From contig DASPTQ010000320.1 in the NCBI GenBank assembly GCA_035623335.1, forward strand, positions 1 through 64,000: 64,000 nucleotides of DNA. The letters are read 5' to 3'. The position numbers were made by a program, and so were the translations under genes. The notes beneath the pieces were generated by a model, which saw nothing but the letters and a program-made list of their open reading frames with translations, was not told the origin of the DNA and did no database searches. Origin of the DNA: JAFAGX01 sp035623335. Lineage in GTDB: Bacteria > Acidobacteriota > Terriglobia > Terriglobales > Acidobacteriaceae. Of the stretch, positions 28,060 to 37,434 are shown piece after piece (within the stretch, counting starts at the first letter, position 1; each line of letters starts with the position of its first letter).

Positions 28060-29682
28060 ATGGATCGGGCTCCACTATCCGCCATCCGTTTTCTGTTTGA
28101 TTCTCAACATAGCGCTTCGGAGCGTCTCGTCGCCCGCTGGCTTTTTCTGCGGGCTCTTGGTCTGATTTACTTCTCCGCCTTCTTTGCCTTAGTTTTCCAG
28201 ATCCGCGGTTTGATCGGGCCCCAGGGGATTCTCCCGACGGCGAGCTATCTCGAAGCTGTTGCCGCTAGCTTAGGGCACTACCTCCGCGTGTGGTATGCCC
28301 CGACGCTGCTGTGGTTCTCGAGCGGCTCAGCCATGCTTTTGGTCCTCTGCGCCCTAGGCATGGCGGCTTCGATTGGTCTCACTCTGAACGCTTGGCCCCG
28401 CGGCATGCTGGTGGTTTGCTTCTTGTGCTTTCTCTCCTTCGTCAGCGCCGCACAGGACTTTTCTGGTTACCAATCCGACGGAATGCTGCTCGAAGCTGGC
28501 TTCCTTGCGATCTTCTTTGCTCCGCCCGGAGTTCGACCGCGCCTGGGACGATTCCGTCCTCCTTCGCGCGCCAGCTGGTTTCTCTTGCTTTGGGAAGGGT
28601 TTCGTATCTATTTCGAGTCGGGAGTGGTAAAGATCGCAAGCCACGATCCTGAGTGGCGTAACTTCACGGCCATGGACGAGTACTATCAGAACGGTCCTTT
28701 GCCCACCTGGATCGGATGGTACGTACAGCATCTGCCCCACTGGTTCCACGCCGCTACCGTCTATGCCACGCTGGCCCTGGAGCTGGGCTTGGTTTGGATG
28801 TGGTTCTTGCCTCGCCGGTTCAAGATCCTCAGTTTCTTCATCGTGACACCTTGGCAGATCGGAGTCATTCTTACCGCCAACTATACGTTCTTGAACTATC
28901 TCGTTCTTGTGTTGGGCTTGCTGCTGCTCGATGATCGCTTCTTTGCGGATGTCGCCAGGCGCTGGAAAGGCCTGCGATGGTCAGGTCTTTCTGATGCTCA
29001 TCCGTCGCAAGCGCTGCCTGGGGAGCCAGCACATTCCGAGCAATCGACAGTTGGGGGCGTTCGCTCGGCAGCTCACACCGTTAAGGTCCTGATCGCGGCA
29101 GGGATGCTAAGCTGGATTTTCTACGTGACCACAGCAGAACTGATCTGGATTTTCGGCCGAGTGCCCCTGCCCACATCCCCGGTACTTGCCCTCGAGCCGT
29201 TCCGGATTGCCAACCAGTACGGCCTGTTCGCGGTGATGACACGCGGCCGATACGAAATCGAATTTCAGGGTTCGGAAGACGGGCACACCTGGGTAGCCTA
29301 TCCTTTCCGCTATAAACCTCAGGACCTCAACAAGCCGCCGGGAATCTATGCTCCTTATCAGCCGCGACTCGACTGGAATCTGTGGTTCGCATCCCTCGGA
29401 GCCTGGCGAAACTATCCGATTGTGCCCAATACGGAAGTGCGGCTTCTTGAGAATGCCAAGGATGTGCTCGCGCTGTTTGCGGGAAATCCGTTCCCTGCAG
29501 CCCCGCCCCATCAAGTCCGCGCCGTGCTCTGGCAATACTGGTTCACCAGCATGGCCGAAAAGCGTGCCACCGGGCTGTGGTGGCGTCGTCAGCTCTTGGG
29601 TCTCTACGCGCCAACGCTCGAGCGCGAAGCTGACGGCAGGATCGTCATGATCGAGTTGCCCGATGTCCCATCGCTGCGGTGA
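28060..29682 (+). CDS. Lipase maturation factor (LMF1)-like membrane protein
   Basis: A 540-residue multi-spanning membrane protein. The N-terminus (ERLVARWLFLRALGLIYFSA, then QIRGLIGPQGILP) and the block LLWEGFRIYFESGVVKI...HDPEWRNFTAMDEYYQNGPLP match the LMF1 family, best known in animals for lipase folding in the ER. The bacterial members have no settled function. About eight helices are followed by a soluble C-terminal domain (YEIEFQGSEDGHTWVAYPFRYKP). The next gene on the same strand begins 60 bp later. Confidence 0.85.
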   Translation: MDRAPLSAIRFLFDSQHSASERLVARWLFLRALGLIYFSAFFALVFQIRGLIGPQGILPTASYLEAVAASLGHYLRVWYAPTLLWFSSGSAMLLVLCALGMAASIGLTLNAWPRGMLVVCFLCFLSFVSAAQDFSGYQSDGMLLEAGFLAIFFAPPGVRPRLGRFRPPSRASWFLLLWEGFRIYFESGVVKIASHDPEWRNFTAMDEYYQNGPLPTWIGWYVQHLPHWFHAATVYATLALELGLVWMWFLPRRFKILSFFIVTPWQIGVILTANYTFLNYLVLVLGLLLLDDRFFADVARRWKGLRWSGLSDAHPSQALPGEPAHSEQSTVGGVRSAAHTVKVLIAAGMLSWIFYVTTAELIWIFGRVPLPTSPVLALEPFRIANQYGLFAVMTRGRYEIEFQGSEDGHTWVAYPFRYKPQDLNKPPGIYAPYQPRLDWNLWFASLGAWRNYPIVPNTEVRLLENAKDVLALFAGNPFPAAPPHQVRAVLWQYWFTSMAEKRATGLWWRRQLLGLYAPTLEREADGRIVMIELPDVPSLR

Positions 29683-29741
29683 ATGCGCGTGGGTCTGGCA
29701 GAGGGAGATGAATCGAAACCGCCCATTTCGGGGGCTGCGCC

Positions 29742-31157
29742 GTGACCGGTAAAGCTTGCGTGATCGGTGCCGGCCCCAACGGGCTTGCGGCCGGCATCGT
29801 CCTTGGCCAAGCCGGTCTGAGGGTAGAGGTATTTGAGGCGGAGTCCACGCCTGGGGGCGGGGCCCGCACCCTCGAACTGACTGTGCCGGGCTTTCTCCAT
29901 GACTTCGGCGCGGCCGTCCATCCGATGGCAGCCGGCTCGCCTTTCTTTTCGTCCTTGCCATTGCGGGACTACGGACTGGAGTGGATTCACTCGCCAGCTC
30001 CCCTGGCGCACCCTTTTGACGACGGCACGTCGGTCACTATGGAACGCGATCTGGGGCAAGCGGAATCCTGGCTTGGCCCGGATGGAAGAGCATGGCGCAA
30101 CCTCATGCTGCCATTCGCCGAGCGGTGGAGTGATTTCGCGCTGGACCTGCTCCGCCCTCTGCCATCGATCCCGCGCCATCCCTGGTTGATGGCTCGCTTT
30201 GGCGTGCATGCGCTGGGATCGGCGAGAAGGCTGGCATTCGGTCAACTTCGTCACCAACACGCGCGGGCGCTGTTTGCCGGATTGGCCGCCCATTCTTTCC
30301 TGCGTCTAGAAGACCCGCTGAGTGCGGCCTTTGGCATGATCATGGCGATATCGGCCCATGCCGTGGGATGGCCGATTGCACGCGGCGGCTCGCAATCCAT
30401 CACCAACGCCCTTTGCGCTTACCTGGTGAAACTGGGAGGAAATATTCACACCTCGGCTCGGGTGGACGATGTGGCGACTTTGCCGGCCAACGATGTGACG
30501 CTCTGTGACCTGACTCCGCGCCAGCTGCTTCGGGTGGCTGCCCAGCGGCTGTCGTCGTCCTATCGGAAACGGCTGGCCAACTTCCGCTATGGCCCGGGCG
30601 TCTTCAAAGTGGATTATGCGTTGCACCACCCGATTCCCTGGCGGTCGGCAGAATGTTGGCGGGCCGCCACGGTTCACCTCGGAGGAACATTCGAAGAAAT
30701 CGCCGCCTCGGAGACGGCAATGCGCCAAGGTCGCGCTTGTGAGCGGCCGTTCGTGCTGCTGGTTCAGCCGACATTGTTTGATGGGACTCGCGCCCCGGCA
30801 GGTAAGCACATTGCGTGGGCTTATTGCCACGTTCCGAATGGGTCCAAGCTTGACATGCTGGCAAGCCTTGAGCGCCAGATCGAACGCTTTGCCCCGGGGT
30901 TTCTCGACTGCATTCTGGCGCGCCGGGTGTTCTCGCCTGCGGATCTCGAAAGCATGGACGCCAATCTGGTAGGGGGGGACATCGTCGGCGGGAGCCTCGA
31001 TATCAAGCAATTTTGCTTTCGCCCAACCTGGCGCCATTATGCGACATCGACCAGCGATCTGTACCTCTGTTCCGCTTCCACCCCGCCGGGCGGCTCTGTC
31101 CATGGCATGTGCGGCTATCATGCCGCCCGAATGGCGCTATCGCGCCTGAAAAAGTAA
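29742..31157 (+). CDS. Phytoene desaturase-like FAD-dependent oxidoreductase
   Basis: A 471-residue flavoprotein of the CrtI/amine-oxidase superfamily, from a GTG preceded by a G-rich ribosome binding site. The N-terminus has the FAD-binding Rossmann motif CVIGAGPNGLAAGIVLGQAG, then EAESTPGGGARTLEL, and FLHDFGAAVHPMA. The C-terminus ends with GGSVHGMCGYHAARMAL, the second FAD contact. Unlike CrtI it stands without carotenoid genes; the substrate is unknown. It may form an operon with the LMF1-like gene 60 bp upstream. Confidence 0.87.
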   Translation: MTGKACVIGAGPNGLAAGIVLGQAGLRVEVFEAESTPGGGARTLELTVPGFLHDFGAAVHPMAAGSPFFSSLPLRDYGLEWIHSPAPLAHPFDDGTSVTMERDLGQAESWLGPDGRAWRNLMLPFAERWSDFALDLLRPLPSIPRHPWLMARFGVHALGSARRLAFGQLRHQHARALFAGLAAHSFLRLEDPLSAAFGMIMAISAHAVGWPIARGGSQSITNALCAYLVKLGGNIHTSARVDDVATLPANDVTLCDLTPRQLLRVAAQRLSSSYRKRLANFRYGPGVFKVDYALHHPIPWRSAECWRAATVHLGGTFEEIAASETAMRQGRACERPFVLLVQPTLFDGTRAPAGKHIAWAYCHVPNGSKLDMLASLERQIERFAPGFLDCILARRVFSPADLESMDANLVGGDIVGGSLDIKQFCFRPTWRHYATSTSDLYLCSASTPPGGSVHGMCGYHAARMALSRLKK

Positions 31158-31300
31158 GGGTGGGTTGGGAAAATGCACCCAGAATCGCATCCGGCGGCCG
31201 GCAGCGATGGGGGGGTGGGACGGATCTACCGGAAGTTGCTCCAGCGCTATTTCCTTGGTAACTTGCGTCGGGCGACGCACAATCCCTAAGCTGAAGGTCT

Positions 31301-31984
31301 GTGCGTGTACGATCCCTAATGTTGTGTCGGCAATCGGATACCGTGGCTATGGTTACCCGCGTCTGTCGTGAGTTGGGAGTCGAGTTACAGCATTGTTCCA
31401 CGGCACAGACCGCGCTCGAGAAGTTCGGCTTGCAAAGATTTCATGGAGTGATCGTTGACGATCAAGACCCTGCCAGTGCGGCTTCGCTATTGAACGACAT
31501 TCAAGCCACGGAGGCTGGCAAGAAGGCCTTGATTGTTGCGCTGGCCAAAACCGACGCGGGTCTCGATGCCATATTCGGCGCTGGAACCCACCTGGTCATC
31601 TATAAGCCGCTTACCCACGACCGGCTACGGAACGGGCTGCGCGCCATCCGCATCCTGATGGGGCGGCGGCAGCAGCGGGTGTCCGCGCGCATCAAGGTGG
31701 ATATCACGGCCAGCCTTACCGTGAACAACACCGAAGATTTTCCCGTCAAAATCCTGGACATCAGCGAAGGCGGCGCCGCCCTATCACTGCAGCGTCCCCT
31801 TCCTAACGTGAAGGCTCTGAAACTCAGTTTTGCGCTTCCGGGAGAGCAAAGCCGGATTACCACCGAGGCCGAGTTGGTCTGGAAAGACGTGCGGGGCAAC
31901 GTGGGACTCGAATTTGTGAATACCGACCCCGCCTTCAATGAAGTGATGTCAAAGTGGATGAAGGCGCACCCTCGCGGGAAGTAG
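31301..31984 (+). CDS. Pseudo-receiver and PilZ domain protein
   Basis: A 227-residue protein from a GTG. Residues 1-115 have a receiver fold: an Asp at the phosphorylation position in GVIVDDQDP and the conserved Lys in LVIYKPLT. The acidic pair normally found after strand 1 is absent (SLMLCRQSD), so classical Mg-dependent phosphorylation is doubtful. Residues 120-220 are a PilZ domain (RRQQRVSARIKVDI, then ILDISEGGAALSL), which usually binds cyclic di-GMP. Confidence 0.85.
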   Translation: MRVRSLMLCRQSDTVAMVTRVCRELGVELQHCSTAQTALEKFGLQRFHGVIVDDQDPASAASLLNDIQATEAGKKALIVALAKTDAGLDAIFGAGTHLVIYKPLTHDRLRNGLRAIRILMGRRQQRVSARIKVDITASLTVNNTEDFPVKILDISEGGAALSLQRPLPNVKALKLSFALPGEQSRITTEAELVWKDVRGNVGLEFVNTDPAFNEVMSKWMKAHPRGK

Positions 31985-32274
31985 CGCCACCGGCACCCCC
32001 GCTAACTGGGACCCGACCTGCGACGCGAATAGAGGAAGCGAGGCCAACATCGTTCACGACGTGCGTCGAGAGCCCTTCCCAGGGTGCCATCTGGGATCGT
32101 GCCCTAAGAACGCCGCAACGTTGCCCTGTACGCAGGTGACGGAATCGATTCGAAACTCCCGGGCGCGAGCCGTTTTCTGTGGATCAGGAGTTTCAGCAGC
32201 CACAGCCGGTGAGTACTCACGACGTCGAAAGACATGGATTTTCCAGCGTACAACCCCGGTCTCTGCTCTTTCGC
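31985..32274. other. Intergenic stretch, nothing recognised
   Basis: No gene, RNA or repeat that I can support. Confidence 0.5.
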
Positions 32275-32367
32275 TTATCTCTTAAAGTACGTCCAAGCGG
32301 CAAGCGCCAATAAGGCAAGCGCGATGATCCAAAGAGACGAATCACTCATTGCTGTTTTCTTGGCCAT
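32275..32367 (-). CDS. Possible 30-residue membrane peptide
   Basis: A 30-codon frame reading MAKKTAMSDSSLWIIALALL and ending AAWTYFKR. One hydrophobic helix with a basic tail is the shape of many bacterial single-span small proteins. A second in-frame ATG lies at codon 7. No strong ribosome binding site is visible, so this is a tentative call. Confidence 0.35.
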   Translation of the reverse strand: MAKKTAMSDSSLWIIALALLALAAWTYFKR

Positions 32368-32795
32368 GAGCCAATTTTAAGCCTAGTCTTACGTCTATAG
32401 GCGAGGAAATGGAGACCGGGATTGTCGATGTCAACAGGCCGGCTTGGCCAACATGTTGAAAGCAGACCGTGGGGCGTTAGCGGCCGGCCGGGGATCAGCA
32501 GGGGAATTGCCGGCGCCTCGCCAGGTGCTCCCGCCGACTAGCCAGTTTCATGGCGAGGTTACCGAATCCCACGACTAACCATTCGGTGCCAGTCTCGCAT
32601 TTCGAGCGAGTAGGACTCCTCGGTCACGCTGGCTAAGAAGTGCAGACCCATCGATCCAACAGAAGTCAAGCAGGTCCTTGTTTTCCCGGTGTCACCGAAA
32701 ATCTTCGACGGCTGCCAAGCCTTCAAGAACTTGTGTATAGTTGTCCCCTTACCGATTGAGTCGTACCGAACCGTGCCTCGAGAAAGGTAAATCGC
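32368..32795. other. Intergenic stretch with possible decayed minus-strand reading frames
   Basis: 428 bp without an intact gene. On the minus strand two open frames, one ending at 32559 and one at 32495, run one after the other in different phases without good starts. They might be a frameshifted remnant or chance. Confidence 0.3.
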
Positions 32796-34514
32796 ATGCG
32801 GCGTTTCTCACCGAGCGGTTGGGTTTTGCTGTCGCTGATGGCCTTCTTTCTTGTTCAGACAGATTCCGCGCTTTGGGGGCAGGGAAGCTCCGAGGAGCGG
32901 ATTTTCGTCCATGCCAAGGTCTTCACCGGCGACCCGGAGAATCCTTACGCGGAGGCGGTAGCGATTCGCGGTGACAAAATCCTCGGCGTGGGTACTCTGG
33001 CTGAAGTCGAGAAGACAGCATCCGCGAAGGCCGAGCGGGTTGATCTCGAGGGCAGGAGTCTTTTTCCCGGGTTCATCGATTCGCACAGCCACTCGATCGA
33101 CGGCGGACTCGGTCTGATTTCGGCTGACGCCAGCGAGAAGGTACACTCCCTCGCCGAGCTTCCCGCCTTTGCCGAAGAGGCAAAACAGACGGGCAAGGGC
33201 ATGCGCGGCGACATTCTTGAGATTCTCGGCTTGCCGCTCGAGTTCTGGTCGCACTGCGACGTCCTCAATGCCCAGTTCAACACCGGGGTTTACGAGAAAC
33301 AAAGCGTTCTTTTGCGCGGGATGGACGGGCACACGGCCTGGGCGAATCAGGTGTTGTTGCGGCGCGCAGGCATCACCCTCGAATATCTGAAGAAGCTCTC
33401 CATCCAGGAACGGAGCTATTACGGTGTGGAAAAGGACCTGCAACCGAACGGATTTCTGGTCGACGCCGGCATGGAGAAGATCGAGCCGCTGCTGCCCCCT
33501 CCCACCCCGGACCGGTTGCTGGCGGGGGGCCGCGCCGCCCTGGAATATAACTACAGCCTTGGCATCACGGCATGGCTCGATCCGTTAGCCACCGATTATG
33601 TGTTGACAGCCTACAAGCTGCTGGCCGATCAGGGAGCCCTGACTTCCGAAGTGGCGGCCTTTCCTCAGGTGTTTGCCAAGGATCCCACGGCAGAACTTGC
33701 CGGGGTTCAGAAGAAGCAGGCGGCGTACAGGACGGTGCCCAATCTGCACGTGAGCGGGATCAAAGTGTTCGCCGATGGCGTGGTGGAATATCCGTCACAG
33801 ACGGCGCATCTCAGCAAGCCCTACCGGAACACGGGGCGCAACGGGGATCTGCTGTTTGATCCACAGAAATTTGCCGAGTTGTGTGTGGCGGCGGACAGAC
33901 AAGGCCTGATCATTCACGTGCACGCAATTGGCGACGGCGCGGTCAAAGCAGCTCTGGATGGAATTGCGGCGGCACGCCGGGGCAATGGCAATAGCGGATT
34001 GCCGCATACGCTGACGCATGAGCAATTTGTCCAGCCGGAAGATTTTCCTCGCTTCCGCGAACTGGGCGTAGTGAGCGCCTTGCAGCTTTTGTGGGCGGAG
34101 GCGAGCCCGGACACGATCGAGATTGTGCAGCCTTACCTGGACCCTGATATCTACCGATGGCAATATCCGGCCCGGTCCATCCTCGACAACGGAGGAGTCA
34201 TCTCCGGAGCGAGCGACTGGCCGGTTTCGAGCGCGAATGTCTTCTGGGCGATCTATCAGGCCGAGACGCGCAAGGGATCCGAGGGTGTGCTGGATCCGAC
34301 GCAGGCCATGCCGCGGCAGGCCATGTTCTACGCCTATACGCGGAATTCGGCGCGGGCCATGAATCTCGATTCCATCGGAAGCATCGCTCCCGGCAAGCGA
34401 GCAGACCTGGTTTTGTTAGACCGCGATGTTCTGACGATTTCTCCGGAGGAAATGCGGGACACCAAGGTGTTGTGGACGATGGTGGCGGGCAAGACCGTGT
34501 ATCGCGCAAAGTGA
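32796..34514 (+). CDS. Exported amidohydrolase (YtcJ-like, amidohydrolase 3 family)
   Basis: A 572-residue protein with an N-terminal signal peptide (RRFSPSGWVLLSLMAFFLV, cleavage near ALWGQG). It follows an AAAGG ribosome binding site. The metal-dependent hydrolase motifs are SLFPGFIDSHSHSIDGG (HxH), a His in IHVHAIGDGAVKAAL, and the metal Asp in SGASDWPVSS; GSIAPGKRADLVLLD closes the composite beta domain. Amidohydrolase-3 proteins are periplasmic or secreted in many Acidobacteria, but substrates are usually unknown. Confidence 0.88.
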   Translation: MRRFSPSGWVLLSLMAFFLVQTDSALWGQGSSEERIFVHAKVFTGDPENPYAEAVAIRGDKILGVGTLAEVEKTASAKAERVDLEGRSLFPGFIDSHSHSIDGGLGLISADASEKVHSLAELPAFAEEAKQTGKGMRGDILEILGLPLEFWSHCDVLNAQFNTGVYEKQSVLLRGMDGHTAWANQVLLRRAGITLEYLKKLSIQERSYYGVEKDLQPNGFLVDAGMEKIEPLLPPPTPDRLLAGGRAALEYNYSLGITAWLDPLATDYVLTAYKLLADQGALTSEVAAFPQVFAKDPTAELAGVQKKQAAYRTVPNLHVSGIKVFADGVVEYPSQTAHLSKPYRNTGRNGDLLFDPQKFAELCVAADRQGLIIHVHAIGDGAVKAALDGIAAARRGNGNSGLPHTLTHEQFVQPEDFPRFRELGVVSALQLLWAEASPDTIEIVQPYLDPDIYRWQYPARSILDNGGVISGASDWPVSSANVFWAIYQAETRKGSEGVLDPTQAMPRQAMFYAYTRNSARAMNLDSIGSIAPGKRADLVLLDRDVLTISPEEMRDTKVLWTMVAGKTVYRAK

Positions 34515-34540
34515 GGCTGGAACTCACTAGTGAGCGGTGA

Positions 34541-35245
34541 TCAGCCTGAATCTGCCGGAGGCTCGTCGAGCAACTGTTTCAGGATCGCCCGGAGATGCAA
34601 CGCCGCGCAATCAAGGTGGGGAAAGTCAGCGTTGCCGTCATGGAAAACTAGCGCCAGGTCGGTTCCCGCCAGGATAACCATATCGACTCCATCTCTTCGG
34701 AGCAGCGTGTGCGCCAGCGCCGTCAGATGCGCGTGCTGCTCCGCCAAGGCCTTGCCCGTGCGCGCCACCTCGATATAGATGTCGTTGATCGATTCCGTCT
34801 CCTCGGGTCGGCTCTGAATGATTTCGACATCCCCCAGCTGGCCAAAGAGCGACGATTCCATGACGAAACGGGTGCCGAAGATGGCTACCCGCCGAGCCGC
34901 TCGTGCTCGAAGCTCCTCGAGGAGAGGCTCGACGATGGTTACCAGCGGCAACGGGGAGATCGCCATGAGTTCCCGCATACAGAAGTGCGGAGTCACCGCG
35001 GGGATGGCGGCCACCTGGGCTCCGGCCGCTTGCATGCGGCGGATGTAGCGGGCCAAGTATTCAGCCAATCCATGACGATCGTTCGTCCGGACATATTCAA
35101 AGACCCGAGATATCTCCGCATGGCTGATGACCAGGTCGAGGGTGCGGCCTTGCGCTTCATGGGCTCTGGCCAACTTCTCGTAGTAATAGACCGTGGCTCC
35201 GATTCCCAGCCCACCCACCAGGCCTAGGCAGCGACTCGTGCTCAT
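34541..35245 (-). CDS. Aspartate/glutamate racemase-fold protein lacking both catalytic cysteines
   Basis: A 234-residue protein with the racemase fold: LGLVGGLGIGATVYYYEKL at the N-terminus, PLVTIVEPLLEEL, and VAIFGTRFVMESSLF in the middle. In active members (for example E. coli YgeA) the catalytic cysteines lie in CTNT-x-H and GCTE. Here the equivalent sites read PAVTPHF and AGTDLAL, with neither cysteine. Racemisation by the two-base thiol mechanism is therefore unlikely; a ligand-binding or altered-reaction role is inferred. It is convergent with the amidohydrolase gene, 26 bp away. Confidence 0.85.
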   Translation of the reverse strand: MSTSRCLGLVGGLGIGATVYYYEKLARAHEAQGRTLDLVISHAEISRVFEYVRTNDRHGLAEYLARYIRRMQAAGAQVAAIPAVTPHFCMRELMAISPLPLVTIVEPLLEELRARAARRVAIFGTRFVMESSLFGQLGDVEIIQSRPEETESINDIYIEVARTGKALAEQHAHLTALAHTLLRRDGVDMVILAGTDLALVFHDGNADFPHLDCAALHLRAILKQLLDEPPADSG

Positions 35246-35400
35246 CGCATCAAGGTTAGTGGTTTCTCGTCCGCCAGGCTAGTGTGGCCAGGCCACAAGT
35301 GGCGTCGCCGTCGCCTGTCATCGCTAGGAACGTTATAGGAACTACGCCGCAAAGCCCACTGTGCTCCGCCAGGGAGCGTCCTACGCAGCCGCTCGAACCA

Positions 35401-36852
35401 TCAATGTGTTGTCGCCCCGGTCGCCAGGCTGTTTTGCTGCAGCATCACTCGACATTCCCGTTGCAGCAGGGCAAACAGCTCCTCCATGTGTTCTCGGCGC
35501 GTGCGGAAGTTCACGGGATTGATTCGAAACCAGGCTTTTCCCTTGAGTTCGGTGGTTGAAATCCAAAAACTTCCCCCCTGCTCCACCCGCTGCGCCACTT
35601 TGGCATGCAGATTCTTGGACTCTCGCTCGTCGAGACCTGGGGCCTTCGAGCGGATGCAGATCGCCGACATCGGCGGAGGGCTGGCCGGCTCAAATTCGGC
35701 ATCTTGCATGGTCAACTCGTAGAGGTACTTCGCCTGGCGCACATTATTGTCAATCCACTCTCCGATCTGGCGTGCTCCATAGCGTTTGAAGCTCATCCAA
35801 ACTTTCAAGCTACGAAAGCGGCGCGATTGCTCGAATCCATGCACGTAATATTGATAACGTTCACTGTCCTGGTCGAGCTCATCGGTGAGATAGGAAGGCT
35901 TCATGCCAAAGGATTCGGTGAGCCGCCGTTGATCCTTGACCAGCACGGCGCCGGCATCGAGCGGAGCGTAGAACCATTTGTGTGGATCAATGGTGATCGA
36001 ATCGGCAAGCTCGAGTCCGCGGTCGCGCATCGGCCATTCATGCGAGAGCAGCATGCCTCCGCCGTAGGCGGCGTCCATATGAAGCCACATACCTTCGCGA
36101 TCGGCAATGCGTCGCAGTTCGCGAACATCATCGATTGCGCCCGTATTCGTCGTTCCGAACACGCCCACAATACACATCGGGCGAATGCCGTTGTTCTTGT
36201 CTCGGGCAATCGCCTCTTCCAGGGCATCGAGTCGAACCTGGAAATTCGCATCCGTCGGTAGCGCACGCAGTGCGTTGCGGCCGAGACCGATGCAGTCGAC
36301 AGCTTTGTCGATGGAAACGTGCCGCTCCTCCGACGCATACACCGCGCAGCGATCCTGAATCCCGTCGTACTGGCCTCGATTGCCTGTCACCGCGTCCCGT
36401 CCCACCTTGAGTCCGATGAAGTTCGCCATCATCCCGCCGCTGGTGAGGTTCCCTCCTGCTCTTTCGTTGTAGCCGCAGAGGTCGGTCAGCCACCGTACCA
36501 CGCGTCGTTCCACGGCGACCGCCGACGGGCCAATCGAGTACGCACCCACATTTTGGTTGAGTGCCGAACAGATGAAGTCCGCTATGACACCCACGGGATT
36601 AGGTGTCGGTGTGATTAAGCCCATGTAGCCGGGGTGACCGACATGAGTGCAGTAGGGAAGCAATTTGTTCTCCAGTTCGGCGAGAACAGCGTCTGCCGTA
36701 CTCGGGTTCTGGGGCAGCGGTTCGGCAAACAACTGGTTTACCGTCCGCGGATCGACGGCAGGGAACACCCTCTTGGTCTCGATATGATCCAGATAGTCGG
36801 CCAGCAGGTCCACGACCCGGTGGCCTAAGTCACGAAATTCTTTCCCATCCAT
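35401..36852 (-). CDS. PLP-dependent group II amino acid decarboxylase (aromatic type)
   Basis: A 483-residue pyridoxal-phosphate enzyme. The N-terminal VDLLADYLDHIETKRVFP, the HPGYMGLITPTPNPVGVIAD block and LTSGGMMANFIGL are typical of aromatic-L-amino-acid/glutamate-type decarboxylases. The cofactor Lys lies in TIDPHKWFYAP, and the cofactor-contacting Asp in LHMDAAYGG. Length and motifs fit an intact enzyme; aromatic amino acids are the likely but unproven substrates. AGGGGA precedes the ATG. Confidence 0.9.
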   Translation of the reverse strand: MDGKEFRDLGHRVVDLLADYLDHIETKRVFPAVDPRTVNQLFAEPLPQNPSTADAVLAELENKLLPYCTHVGHPGYMGLITPTPNPVGVIADFICSALNQNVGAYSIGPSAVAVERRVVRWLTDLCGYNERAGGNLTSGGMMANFIGLKVGRDAVTGNRGQYDGIQDRCAVYASEERHVSIDKAVDCIGLGRNALRALPTDANFQVRLDALEEAIARDKNNGIRPMCIVGVFGTTNTGAIDDVRELRRIADREGMWLHMDAAYGGGMLLSHEWPMRDRGLELADSITIDPHKWFYAPLDAGAVLVKDQRRLTESFGMKPSYLTDELDQDSERYQYYVHGFEQSRRFRSLKVWMSFKRYGARQIGEWIDNNVRQAKYLYELTMQDAEFEPASPPPMSAICIRSKAPGLDERESKNLHAKVAQRVEQGGSFWISTTELKGKAWFRINPVNFRTRREHMEELFALLQRECRVMLQQNSLATGATTH

Positions 36853-37017
36853 GCCTGATCCCCTGTAGTAGTGTAAGACCTACGTCTGCGGGCCGCACTC
36901 CGCTTCTTGCGGTCAAAGCGCTAGGAGCGGAGGAGTTGTGGGTGCCGGCCGATGCGACACTCTTGCCTGGTCCCCATGGTATTGGTTTTCAATTGATAGG
37001 CCGAGCCCGACTCCGCC

Positions 37018-37335
37018 TCACGGCCATTGAATTAGGCTTTCGTTGTCTTCCACCACGACCACGTCGTAAGTTTCCAGCATCGGCATCAGAACGTTCTCCA
37101 GCTCACCCTTCCAGAGCTCTCCTTCGTAGAACTTTGCTTTCATCGGTTCCCGCGACCGAAGATCGGGAAAACCGCGCATGAAAAAGAAAGTGTCGGGATC
37201 TTCCACCGAAAGGAACGGTCCCAGTATCTTCATTCCAATCTGTGCATGGGCCGGAATGGACTTCGATCGGAATATGTCGAGAAACCGTGAGCGACAGCCA
37301 GATTTGGTTTTGTAGGTCCGCATCTCTACGATCAT
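37018..37335 (-). CDS. NIPSNAP-family protein
   Basis: A 105-residue ferredoxin-like alpha/beta protein. I chose the ATG at 37335 because a GGAGG site sits just upstream; the longer frame to 37431 adds an Arg/Cys-rich extension without support. It begins MIVEMRTYKTKSGCRSRFLD and contains FFFMRGFPDLRSRE, the pattern of NIPSNAP domains. Molecular function is unknown. It lies 99 bp downstream of the CysQ-like gene and may be the last gene of that operon. Confidence 0.82.
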   Translation of the reverse strand: MIVEMRTYKTKSGCRSRFLDIFRSKSIPAHAQIGMKILGPFLSVEDPDTFFFMRGFPDLRSREPMKAKFYEGELWKGELENVLMPMLETYDVVVVEDNESLIQWP

Positions 37336-37434
37336 GGGAGTTCCTCCGTCAGACTTGCGCATTGCACGGCGTCTGGAGAGCACCGGCAACACCCGCCGGT
37401 CACATGCGGGTCCAGCGCAACACTGTGGCACTGG

